Under the pieces are notes generated by a model that searched no databases, was not told the DNA's origin, and worked only from the letters and a program-made list of their open reading frames with translations. A DNA stretch of 7,635 bases, from positions 1-7,635 of the forward strand of contig JAZUIX010000068.1 in the NCBI GenBank assembly GCA_045642445.1, given 5' to 3'. Position numbers and translations under genes: made by a program. The DNA comes from Colimorpha sp045642445. Its GTDB lineage: Bacteria; Bacteroidota; Bacteroidia; Bacteroidales; P3. Numbering within the stretch: the stretch's first letter is position 1; every line of letters starts with the position of its first letter. Below are positions 1 to 5,787 of this stretch, in pieces.

Positions 1-495
1 CCCACATTCTGCCAAGTATCTGCGGGCATGTTCCGAATAGGCCATATTCACATCGGAGATGATGTCCACAATTCTTCTGTTTGTCTCCTCGGGCAGACAT
101 TCGTCCTTGCAACGATTTCCCGCTTCCATGTGGAAAATCGGAATATGGAGTCTCTTGGCTCCAATAACGCTGAGGCAAGAGTTGGTGTCACCTAACACTA
201 GCACAGCATCAGGTTTTGTTTCCACCATCAGCTTATACGACTTGTCGATAATGTTGCCCATAGTCTCGCCCAGGTCTGCACCAACAGCATCCATATAGAC
301 ATCCGGATCCTTCAACTTGAGGTCCTTGAAGAATACACCATTGAGGTTATAGTCGTAGTTTTGACCAGTGTGAGCCAGTAGACAGTCGAAATATTTCCTA
401 CATTTGTTAATCACTGCCGCCAAGCGGATAATCTCGGGACGGGTACCGACAATAATGAGTAATTTTAACTTTCCGTTATCTTGAAATTTTGCCAT
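1..495 (-). CDS. capG: UDP-L-FucNAc-forming 2-epimerase (CapG/FnlC/WbjD family), N-terminal 165 residues
   Basis: Partial gene: it starts at the ATG complementary to 493-495 and runs off the left edge in frame, leaving 165 codons, a little under half of the usual ~375 residues. The non-hydrolysing UDP-GlcNAc 2-epimerase fold is visible in GTRPEIIR (residues 17-24), HTGQNYD (42-48), GDTNS (102-106), HMEAGNR (122-128) and PEETNRR (135-141). The HMEAGNRC and PEETNRRIVD versions are typical of the CapG/FnlC branch rather than housekeeping WecB. In that branch the enzyme inverts C2 of UDP-2-acetamido-2,6-dideoxy-L-talose to give UDP-L-FucNAc in the cytoplasm. It lies 31 bp downstream of capF on the same strand, so co-transcription is likely, and it is the last step of the CapE-CapF-CapG pathway encoded here. 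Plain WecB activity is the main alternative, but context argues against it. Everything after residue 165 is unseen. Confidence 0.92.
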   Translation of the reverse strand, partial: MAKFQDNGKLKLLIIVGTRPEIIRLAAVINKCRKYFDCLLAHTGQNYDYNLNGVFFKDLKLKDPDVYMDAVGADLGETMGNIIDKSYKLMVETKPDAVLVLGDTNSCLSVIGAKRLHIPIFHMEAGNRCKDECLPEETNRRIVDIISDVNMAYSEHARRYLAECG

Positions 496-526
496 TTTCT
501 TATTGTTTTATATATATACCTATTCT

Positions 527-1759
527 CTACACCAATAGTCCGTAGGTGTCAGGATGATTCGGGTCGAAGACCTCGTTACAGTACATTACCGTCACCAGAT
601 TCTCCGTTTCGCTCAGATTGATTATGTTATGTGTATATCCCGGCAACATGTGTATGCACTGGATATTGTCACCACTCACCTCAAACTCAATCACCTCATC
701 GGAGTCTATCCTGCGTTCCTGTATCAGGCCATGACCCGCCACCACAATGAAAAACTCCCATTTGGTGTGATGCCAATGCTGACCTTTGGTGATTCCAGGT
801 TTGCTGATATTGATACTCACCTGCCCGCACTTCTCCGTATGAATCATCTCAGTGAAAGATCCTCTTTGGTCCACGTTCATCTTCAGCGGGAATGCCACTT
901 TCTCCTTGGGAAAATACGAGAGGTATGTGGAATATAGTTTTTTGGCGAAAGAATTGTTCGGAATCTCGGGAATGGTCAGATTCTTGGGCTGCTCGGCAAA
1001 CTTGTGCAACAGATCAACAATCTCACCCAAAAGCACCTTATGAGTAACTGGGCAGTAGCAGTATTTAAATTGAGAATCAACAATTGACAATTGAGAATTA
1101 TCGGACGTATATGGTATGACAGACAATCCCTCGAAATAGCATCTGTGCTCCTGGCCCTTGAGAGCGTCTATCATTTCTGCAATCAAATCGTCAATATAGA
1201 GCAGTTCCAGTTCCACCGACGGGTCGTTCACCTGTATCGGCAAATCATTGGCGATATTGTTGCAGAAAGTGGCCACAGCACTGTTATAGTTGGGTCTGCA
1301 CCATTTGCCGAAAAGATTTGGGAACCGATAAACCAGCACCTTCGCACCTGTCTCTTTGCCATAGTCAAGGAACAAGTCTTCTCCAGCCTTCTTGCTTCTA
1401 CCGTATTCCGAGTTGCCGAAACGACCAGTGAGTGATGCCTGTTGGCTCGAAGAAAGCATCACGGGGCAGGTATTCTTGTGTTTCTTCAGCGTATCCAGCA
1501 ATGTGGAAGCAAAGCCGAAGTTGCCCTCCATAAACTCGGAAGTATCCTTTGGCCGATTCACCCCTGCCAAATTGAACACGAAATCGCTTTTCGAGCACCA
1601 TACATCCAATTCTTCTTGGGTATTACCGAGGTCATACTCATAGACCTCCTCCACCGCGACACCGCCCCAGCACTTGGCCTTCCCGTCGCGTATATTCTTC
1701 AATTCCGCACAAAGGTTCTTACCCACAAAACCCTTTGCACCTGTAACAAGAATTTTCAT
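527..1759 (-). CDS. capF: UDP-sugar epimerase/C4-reductase with SDR and cupin domains (CapF/FnlB/WbjC)
   Basis: Bifunctional enzyme of UDP-L-FucNAc synthesis. In the family the cupin domain epimerises C3 of the CapE product and the SDR domain then reduces the C4 ketone with NADPH. The ATG at 1759 is chosen (410 aa) because it puts MKILVTGAKGFVG at the N terminus; a TTG four codons upstream is possible but adds nothing. Visible motifs are the nucleotide-binding GAKGFVG (7-13), the YxxxK pair Y119/K123 (YGRSK), the family signature NLFGKWCRPNYNS (148-160), and the C-terminal cupin metal-site pattern HWHH (328-331), E335 and H377. Both domains look intact. The protein is about 40 residues longer than S. 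aureus CapF as recalled (369 aa). Roughly 23 of these fall in one linker before KVLLGEIVDL, which includes residues 218-232 encoded by a repeat word found elsewhere only between genes. It follows capE after an unusually long 163-bp gap. Confidence 0.93.
   Translation of the reverse strand: MKILVTGAKGFVGKNLCAELKNIRDGKAKCWGGVAVEEVYEYDLGNTQEELDVWCSKSDFVFNLAGVNRPKDTSEFMEGNFGFASTLLDTLKKHKNTCPVMLSSSQQASLTGRFGNSEYGRSKKAGEDLFLDYGKETGAKVLVYRFPNLFGKWCRPNYNSAVATFCNNIANDLPIQVNDPSVELELLYIDDLIAEMIDALKGQEHRCYFEGLSVIPYTSDNSQLSIVDSQFKYCYCPVTHKVLLGEIVDLLHKFAEQPKNLTIPEIPNNSFAKKLYSTYLSYFPKEKVAFPLKMNVDQRGSFTEMIHTEKCGQVSINISKPGITKGQHWHHTKWEFFIVVAGHGLIQERRIDSDEVIEFEVSGDNIQCIHMLPGYTHNIINLSETENLVTVMYCNEVFDPNHPDTYGLLV
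1068..1099 (+). repeat. AATTGAGAATT repeat word embedded in frame inside capF
   Basis: The plus strand here reads as variants of one word joined together: AATTGAGAAT, CAACAATTGAC, AATTGAGAATT. The same word stands in noncoding DNA at 5704-5717, 6528-6546, 7338-7356 and 7373-7398, in the same orientation. Within capF it is read on the minus strand as part of TSDNSQLSIVDSQFK (residues 218-232). It has no stop codon and keeps the frame, so the cupin domain downstream is preserved. Against my recollection of S. aureus CapF, the linker here is about 23 residues longer, consistent with an insertion. Whether it arrived as a mobile repeat or grew by slippage cannot be told. Confidence 0.75.
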
Positions 1760-1870
1760 AACAAACAACAAATTTCACGAATTGAACGAATCTTGATCTA
1801 ATGTCAATTTCCAAACAATAGATACATTCTCAATCCGTTATTATTAAATATAATTAGTGTTTTTTGTGTA

Positions 1871-1900
1871 ATTCGTTGTTTATATATTCCAACAACAAAT
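1871..1900 (-). promoter_or_regulatory. hairpin in the capE-capF gap, just after capE
   Basis: In the transcript from the minus strand, ATTTGTTGTT (1900-1891) can pair with AACAACGAAT (1880-1871) over 10 bp including one G-U pair, with a 10-nt AT-rich loop. It begins 23 nt after the capE stop. No T-run follows, so it is not a standard intrinsic terminator. The right arm is also a word of the intergenic repeat family. The rest of the 163-bp gap (1760-1922) contains no gene and no convincing promoter. Confidence 0.35.
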
Positions 1901-1922
1901 CAGAATCTTTCGCATTCGTTGT

Positions 1923-2972
1923 TTACTTAGCCAAGTTTGCCACCCCGTTAAGTTCATTCTGTATATACTCCAACGAAGCTATTTTCGCCTTGGTCTCTTC
2001 AAGATTCAGACGCTTGGTGTTATCCGAATTAAACTCCGTCAGCGTAACACGTTTGTGGTCACCTTCGGTAAAGAATTTATCATAATTCAGTGTACGATTG
2101 TCCGCTGGCACACGATAAAAGTCGCCCATATCCTCTGCTTTGGCACATTCCTCATTGGTCAGCAAAGTCTCATACATCTTTTCTCCATGGCGTATACCGA
2201 TGACCTTAATTTCTTCCTTCTTGCCTCCAAACAACTCACATACCGCCTCGGCCTGGGTCTGGATGGTGCAAGCTGGAGCCTTCTGGACAAGAATATCACC
2301 ATTCTGACCATGTTCAAAAGCGAAAAGCACCAAATCCACCGCCTCTTCAAGCGACATGATGAAACGTGTCATCTTAGGCTCGGTAATAGTGATTGGATTT
2401 CCCTGACGTATTTGTTCAATCCATAAAGGAATCACGCTACCACGCGAACACATTACATTGCCATAGCGAGTACAACAGATCTTGGTATCCAAACTATTAC
2501 GGCTCTTTGCAACAGCTATCTTCTCCTCCAAAGCCTTACTGATACCCATAGCGTTGATCGGATAGGCGGCCTTGTCGGTGGAGAGGCAGATGACGCATTT
2601 CACATGGGCATCAATGGCGGCATCTAGTACATTATCTGTACCGATGACGTTGGTCTTGACAGCCTCCATGGGGAAAAACTCGCAGCTGGGGACCTGTTTT
2701 AGGGCTGCCGCATGGAAGATATAATCCACCCCACGCATGGCAGTCTTGAGGGTGCTCTTATTACGGACGTCTCCAATATAAAACTTTATTTTGCTTGCCA
2801 CCTCAGGCATCTTGGCCTGATATTCATGACGCATGTCGTCCTGCTTCTTCTCGTCACGCGAGAAGATGCGGATTTCTCCGATGTCAGTGCGGAGAAAACG
2901 ATTCAATACTGCGTTGCCAAAGCTACCGGTACCTCCGGTAATCATCAAAGTTTTACCTGCAAAAATGCTCAT
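1923..2972 (-). CDS. capE: UDP-GlcNAc 4,6-dehydratase/5-epimerase (CapE/FnlA/WbjB)
   Basis: First enzyme of UDP-L-FucNAc synthesis. It takes UDP-D-GlcNAc through 4,6-dehydration and C5 inversion to a UDP-4-keto-6-deoxy-L-sugar, which CapF then processes. The product is 349 aa, close to the family's ~340. It shows the NAD(P)-binding GGTGSFG (13-19), FSRDEKKQDDMRHEY (37-51), the catalytic STDK (131-134, D133/K134) and RYGNVMCSRGSVIPLW (169-184). The usual SDR tyrosine of YxxxK is replaced by methionine: M142 in AMGISK, with K146. That substitution is a hallmark of the CapE/FnlA group and separates it from PseB/FlaA1-type inverting dehydratases, which keep LYGATK. The ATG at 2970-2972 begins directly before the Rossmann fold (MSIFAGKTLMITGG). 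It lies 44 bp downstream of nagB and 163 bp upstream of capF. The TAA stop overlaps an AACAACGAAT word by one base. Confidence 0.95.
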   Translation of the reverse strand: MSIFAGKTLMITGGTGSFGNAVLNRFLRTDIGEIRIFSRDEKKQDDMRHEYQAKMPEVASKIKFYIGDVRNKSTLKTAMRGVDYIFHAAALKQVPSCEFFPMEAVKTNVIGTDNVLDAAIDAHVKCVICLSTDKAAYPINAMGISKALEEKIAVAKSRNSLDTKICCTRYGNVMCSRGSVIPLWIEQIRQGNPITITEPKMTRFIMSLEEAVDLVLFAFEHGQNGDILVQKAPACTIQTQAEAVCELFGGKKEEIKVIGIRHGEKMYETLLTNEECAKAEDMGDFYRVPADNRTLNYDKFFTEGDHKRVTLTEFNSDNTKRLNLEETKAKIASLEYIQNELNGVANLAK

Positions 2973-3016
2973 AGGAATTTAAAATGATAGTGGCGGATCA
3001 CGCCAATATTAAACAA

Positions 3017-3838
3017 TTAATTAAATGCGTTGAGATACTTGGAGACAATGCCTTCGAGTTTGTTCTTGTCCTTGAAGTACTGGTAAGTACTAATCTTCAG
3101 TTCGTCACAGGCTTCTTCGTCACAAACAACCACACCATGGGGATGCATCTGCAACATGCTGGAGGTCCACATGTGGCTGACACCATTCTCTATCATGTGG
3201 TGCAAAGCACGGGCTTTCTTCGGACCATTGACAAGAATAAGCACCTCTCGTGCATCCATCACGGTACCTACTCCAACGGTCAAGGCCTGTTTGGGGACTT
3301 TATTGACATCATTATCAAAGAAACGGCAATTTGCCTGAATCGTGTTGGTGGTCAAGGTCTTCATTCTTGTACGAGAAGCCAAGCTGCTGCCTGGTTCATT
3401 AAATGCAATATGACCGTCAGGACCGACACCACCCATAAACAAATCAACTCCACCAGCATCCTTAATCATCTGCTCGTAATGGTCACACTCAGCCTTCAAA
3501 TCGGGAGCGTTGCCATCAAGGATATGGACGTTCTCTTTTTTGATGTCGATGTGATTGAAAAAATTGTTCCACATAAAGCTGTGATAGCTTTCGGGATGTT
3601 CGACGGGAAGCCCAACATACTCGTCCATATTGAAGGTGACAACATTTTGGAATGAGAGTACACCTTTCTTGTTCAGTTCGATGAGGTGTTGGTACAATCC
3701 AAGAGGGGAACTACCGGTAGGACATCCGAGGACAAAGGGATGCTCTGCCGTGGGTTTAAAGTCGAGAATACGTTTGGCAACGAAGTTGGCTGCCCAAACA
3801 GACATCTCGTCATAATTCTTAGTAATTACTAATTCCAT
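3017..3838 (-). CDS. nagB: glucosamine-6-phosphate deaminase
   Basis: Cytoplasmic enzyme that reversibly converts GlcN-6-P to fructose-6-P and ammonia, at the branch between amino-sugar catabolism and UDP-GlcNAc synthesis. The product is 273 aa (E. coli NagB 266), and numbering coincides with the E. coli protein through the active site: D72 in NMDEYVGL, and D141, H143 and E148 in GPDGHIAFNEPG. The N-terminal phosphate-binding loop GCPTGSSPLGLY (38-49) is present. Residues tied to the GlcNAc-6-P allosteric site in the E. coli enzyme (R158, K160, T161, Y254) are also present, so allosteric activation is plausible. The ATG is at 3836-3838. It is first in the minus-strand run, 44 bp before capE, so it probably shares a transcript with the FucNAc genes. 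Upstream is more than 1 kb of noncoding repeats with a possible operator at 3969-3982. No sign of damage. Confidence 0.97.
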   Translation of the reverse strand: MELVITKNYDEMSVWAANFVAKRILDFKPTAEHPFVLGCPTGSSPLGLYQHLIELNKKGVLSFQNVVTFNMDEYVGLPVEHPESYHSFMWNNFFNHIDIKKENVHILDGNAPDLKAECDHYEQMIKDAGGVDLFMGGVGPDGHIAFNEPGSSLASRTRMKTLTTNTIQANCRFFDNDVNKVPKQALTVGVGTVMDAREVLILVNGPKKARALHHMIENGVSHMWTSSMLQMHPHGVVVCDEEACDELKISTYQYFKDKNKLEGIVSKYLNAFN

Positions 3839-3959
3839 ATAAATAATGTTTAATTTATCTCAAGAAAGAGGCAACCGATAATATTATGAACGCAATTTTT
3901 GATTTTCAGCCACCTCTTTATTTTTTAGAAGGAGAGCACAACTGATGTTGTTTTTGCTA

Positions 3960-3990
3960 TAAAGGTAATATCAATGTTGATACTCTCCTT
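3960..3990 (-). promoter_or_regulatory. possible nagB promoter with operator-like dyad
   Basis: On the minus strand TACCTTTA (3967-3960) matches seven of eight positions of the Bacteroidetes -7 box TAnnTTTG. Directly upstream lies a perfect dyad TATCAA-TG-TTGATA (3969-3982), placed where a repressor would occlude RNA polymerase. No TTTG-like -33 element is present at the expected distance, so the call is weak. A second, wider inverted repeat, AAGGAGAG (3929-3936) and CTCTCCTT (3983-3990), encloses this whole segment. The implied leader to the nagB ATG is about 115 nt. Confidence 0.3.
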
Positions 3991-4028
3991 ATTTCTTTGG
4001 CCACCGATTATATTCAAACAATGAAGAA

Positions 4029-4161
4029 CTTCGTACGAAGAACGAATAACCTGCGGTACGAAGGACGAAGGACGAAGGACGAAGGGACTTCGTCACGAAA
4101 AGAACCTTCGGTACGAAATACGAAGGACGAAGGGACTTCGTCACGAAAACAAACAACGAAT
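4029..4161. repeat. ACGAAGG/CTTCGTC hairpin repeat array, block 1
   Basis: The block opens with the perfect 12-bp palindrome CTTCGTACGAAG (4029-4040), then ACGAAGG tandems, then two copies of a 48-bp unit. Each unit holds the hairpin GACGAAG-GGA-CTTCGTC (4078-4094 and 4126-4142). A second dyad, CCTTCG (4105-4110) with CGAAGG (4121-4126), abuts the second hairpin. The block ends with AACAACGAAT (4152-4161). Open frames run through it only because the repeat lacks stop codons; the resulting Arg/Lys/Thr/Glu-rich translations are not credible proteins. Nearly every word is self-complementary to another. Confidence 0.9.
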
Positions 4162-4178
4162 TATACAAAATTCACTAA

Positions 4179-4241
4179 TTATTTCTTCAAGTGAGGCAAC
4201 TCGGCACGGATGGAAATGGGTAATTTCACCGGTTGTTCCAT
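4179..4241 (-). CDS. doubtful 20-codon ORF or gene remnant
   Basis: A short minus-strand frame, MEQPVKLPISIRAELPHLKK then TAA, lies between the two repeat blocks in sequence that is not repetitive. AAGGAAG (4253-4247) sits 5 nt before the ATG, although Shine-Dalgarno signals are not dependable in Bacteroidetes. The same frame could also start at an in-frame ATG six codons upstream (4257-4259), giving 26 aa; a stop closes it above that. I do not recognise the peptide. It could be a real microprotein, the head of a truncated gene, or chance. The rest of 4162-4311 shows nothing further. Confidence 0.2.
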   Translation of the reverse strand: MEQPVKLPISIRAELPHLKK

Positions 4242-4311
4242 AGTACTTCCTTTTAACATTTGCCCATGTTCGCTATGGGGTCACTTCCTGGTAAAGCCAT
4301 ATTAAAAGAAG

Positions 4312-4351
4312 AAGCGAAGGATAAGCGAAGGACAAGCGAAGAAGAAGCGAA
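4312..4351 (+). repeat. four direct repeats of AAGCGAAG at 11-bp spacing
   Basis: AAGCGAAG begins at 4312, 4323 and 4334, and AAGCGAAC-like at 4345, so the period is exactly 11 bp, close to one helical turn. The purine-rich strand is the plus strand. A T-rich stretch with TTCTTTTG follows (about 4353-4362). The phasing would put each repeat on one face of the helix, as in an array of binding sites, but no partner is known. Confidence 0.7.
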
Positions 4352-4380
4352 CCTTCTTTTGCTCGATTTTTGCACAAATA

Positions 4381-4394
4381 TTAATATATATTAA
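4381..4394. repeat. 14-bp AT palindrome
   Basis: TTAATATATATTAA is a perfect self-complementary sequence in an AT-rich stretch (about 4371-4424) that separates the 11-bp repeats from the second hairpin array. It could be an easily melted site or a protein-binding dyad; in so AT-rich a segment, chance is also possible. Confidence 0.5.
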
Positions 4395-4424
4395 CTTTTA
4401 CTTACTTATATTTTAACATTATTA

Positions 4425-4850
4425 AACAACGAATAACCTGCGGTACGAAGGACGAAGGGACTTCATCACGAAAACGAAGGACGAATTGTGGTAATGGTTA
4501 TTGATTATAGGTTATTGGTTATTGAAACAAACAACGAATAACCTTCGTCACGAAATACGAAGGACGAAGGGACTTCGTCACGAAAAGAACCTTCGGTACG
4601 AAATACGAAGGACGAAAGGACTTCGTCACGAAACTTTGTACAAAAACGAAACAACGAATAACCTTCGGCACGAAATACGAAGGACGAAGGGACTTCGTCA
4701 CGGAAACGAACAACGAACAACGAATTGTGGTAATGGTTATTGATTATTGGTTATTGAAACAAACAACGAATGACTTTCGGTACGAAGGACGAAGGACTAC
4801 GTCACGAAAACGAACAACGAAAAACTTTCAGGATGGTAAACGAAAGACGA
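4425..4850. repeat. ACGAAGG/CTTCGTC hairpin repeat array, block 2
   Basis: Four units, each beginning with AACAACGAAT (4425, 4530, 4650, 4762), are followed by CTTCGGYACGAAATACGAAGG-type and GACGAAGGGACTTCGTC-type hairpins (4451-4467 with one mismatch, 4563-4579, 4611-4627, 4683-4699, degenerate at 4788-4803). Two units end in a second direct repeat starting GAATTGTGGTAATGG (4483 and 4722). Its tail, a TTATTG-rich run reaching GAAACAAACAACGAAT, differs slightly between the copies by slippage of GTTATTG. Frames are open on both strands through most of the block, which marks them as repeat artefacts. The block stops a few bases short of the kinase-like pseudogene. Confidence 0.9.
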
Positions 4851-4856
4851 ATAACG

Positions 4857-5569
4857 CTATCTGACGAACTTCACTATGCAATCAATGCAAACTGGTTTAC
4901 CAGAGAGTGTATCGATGAATACGTTTGCTGGATGCATGTCTTCGAGATGTAGTCGTGGAGATATATAATTTACACCTGTTGTATCGCCATTGCTGACAAA
5001 TCCTTTATGCGCGACCATCCCGTCAATTTCTGCTTTGGTTGCCAATCTTTGGCACTCAATGTATGGCTGTGTAAGAATGATGCGGAAAAGTCCGTCTGAA
5101 TCACGAGTGAATCCTATGACCCGCATCATCGTCTCGGGGAAAAGGTAGTTATGGAGTGCTATTGCCTCAAGAGCACGTTCAAGAATGGCATAGATTGAAG
5201 CACGCAGTTTTACTACAGACGTGTCGCCTGTTTTATAGAACACCTTTGCTCTGCACCTACTGCAATGCGCGGACCATAACTTGCCGTCAGCCATTCTTCT
5301 GACTGTGGGAACCAAACATGTTTCGACTCAGCCCATTGCTGAAGCTGGCGCTCTTGCTCTTCGTCTATTTGCCAGTTTGATAGATTTCTTTGGCTTTCTG
5401 TAGCATTGCTACTTGAGCTAAGGCTTTCTCGCGCGTTGTAGCACACGAGGAGCGCCCCAATGAGGAGCGGACCAGCCGAGCAGACTCCAGCATGCTCTGG
5501 CTGATTAAATTGAGGAATGTCTCTTTTTCCATTAAGTATATCGCCTATTATTTTGTCAAGTTCATCCAT
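4857..5569 (-). pseudogene. frameshifted kinase-fold-like protein (Bacteroidetes family, possibly the polyvalent-protein-kinase type)
   Basis: Two overlapping minus-strand frames join into one 237-residue protein if a single G is restored between 5249 and 5248; the join then reads AVGAEAKVFYKTGD. The ATG at 5567-5569 is preferred over a TTG 16 codons upstream, because that TTG lies where the transcript begins. Residues 1-100 form a charged helical leader (MDELDKIIGDIL, NARESL, NWQIDEEQERQLQQWA). Residues 105-130 resemble a kinase N-lobe strand pair with lysine K121 in SVVKLR. LHNYLFPET (139-147), VIGFTR (151-156) and ILTQPYIE (165-172) follow. LEDMHPANVFID (209-220) resembles the catalytic loop of APH/Fic-kinase-like folds (D211, H213, N216), with D230 of CIDCIV as the metal aspartate. 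No slippery heptamer is seen at the shift, so a mutation or sequencing error is likelier than programmed frameshifting. The family name is from memory; substrate unknown. The base changes needed are only one, so decay is recent. Confidence 0.75.
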
Positions 5570-5584
5570 AAACCGAAACGGTTT
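5570..5584 (-). promoter_or_regulatory. short hairpin touching the start codon of the kinase-like pseudogene
   Basis: AAACCG-TTT-CGGTTT on the minus strand is a perfect 6-bp stem with a 3-nt loop, and its last base immediately precedes the ATG at 5569. In the mRNA it could hinder ribosome access or act as a binding site. It falls inside the roughly 30-nt leader predicted from the promoter upstream. Confidence 0.45.
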
Positions 5585-5606
5585 CCTATCGGTAATTTTC
5601 AACTTG

Positions 5607-5636
5607 CAAAGATACAAATAAATTTTGGAATAGCAA
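5607..5636 (-). promoter_or_regulatory. Bacteroidetes-type promoter of the kinase-like pseudogene
   Basis: TATCTTTG (5614-5607) matches the Bacteroidetes -7 consensus TAnnTTTG exactly. TTG (5636-5634), within TGTTGC, stands 19 nt upstream as the -33 element, which is the expected spacing. The predicted start of transcription is near 5600, about 30 nt before the ATG. This is the best-supported promoter in the window. Confidence 0.7.
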
Positions 5637-5687
5637 CACTGGTCGGATCATTTTTATAGATTTGGGATATGTGATCGGTGACCAGTG
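5637..5687. promoter_or_regulatory. long dyad abutting the -33 element
   Basis: CACTGGTC (5637-5644) is the exact reverse complement of GACCAGTG (5680-5687). GATCA (5646-5650) pairs with TGATC (5672-5676), giving 13 bp in two stems with a 1-by-3 internal loop and a 21-nt AT-rich terminal loop. The dyad begins at the base next to the TTG -33 element, so it is placed as an operator would be. GTGATC also recurs directly at 5671 and 5685, so part of this may be a low-complexity repeat. Confidence 0.5.
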
Positions 5688-5726
5688 ATCGGGAGAACTT
5701 CTTGAATTGAGAATTCGGGCGGTTGC

Positions 5727-5766
5727 CATTCTTCGTTTTTCGTCCTTCGTTTTCATGACCGAAGGT
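5727..5766 (-). repeat. reverse-oriented piece of the ACGAAGG array
   Basis: The plus strand reads CATTCTTCGTTTTTCGTCC and continues to GACCGAAGG. Its complement gives ACGAAGGACGAA words like those of blocks 1 and 2. It lies on the other side of the kinase-like pseudogene from block 2 and in opposite orientation, so the pseudogene is flanked by inverted copies. Copy 2 of the tandem unit lacks this piece at the matching place (6560-6580). Confidence 0.75.
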
Positions 5767-5787
5767 TTTTCATTCTTCATTCAAAAA

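Noticed and set aside
59..298. Plus-strand frame opposite capG
   Set aside because: It is the shadow of the clearly conserved capG coding frame; the same holds for plus-strand frames over capF, capE and nagB.
3997..4194. Open frame through repeat block 1 (plus strand)
   Set aside because: The Arg/Lys/Thr-rich translation is just the repeat read in a stop-free frame, with no family resemblance.
4345..4375. Intrinsic terminator (GAAG...CTTC followed by T-rich sequence, plus strand)
   Set aside because: The stem is only 4-5 bp, it overlaps the 11-bp repeats, and no plus-strand gene ends upstream.
4501..4743. Overlapping open frames on both strands of repeat block 2
   Set aside because: Both strands are open at once because the repeat has no stops; the translations are low-complexity repeats.
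4029..4850. CRISPR array
   Set aside because: Repeats are adjacent or irregularly spaced, the intervening DNA is itself repeated, and there are no unique spacers of uniform length and no cas genes.
5248..5249. Programmed -1 frameshift in the kinase-like gene
   Set aside because: The junction GCAGAGCAAAGG lacks an X XXY YYZ slippery heptamer and the first-frame product would lose the fold; a one-base loss is simpler.
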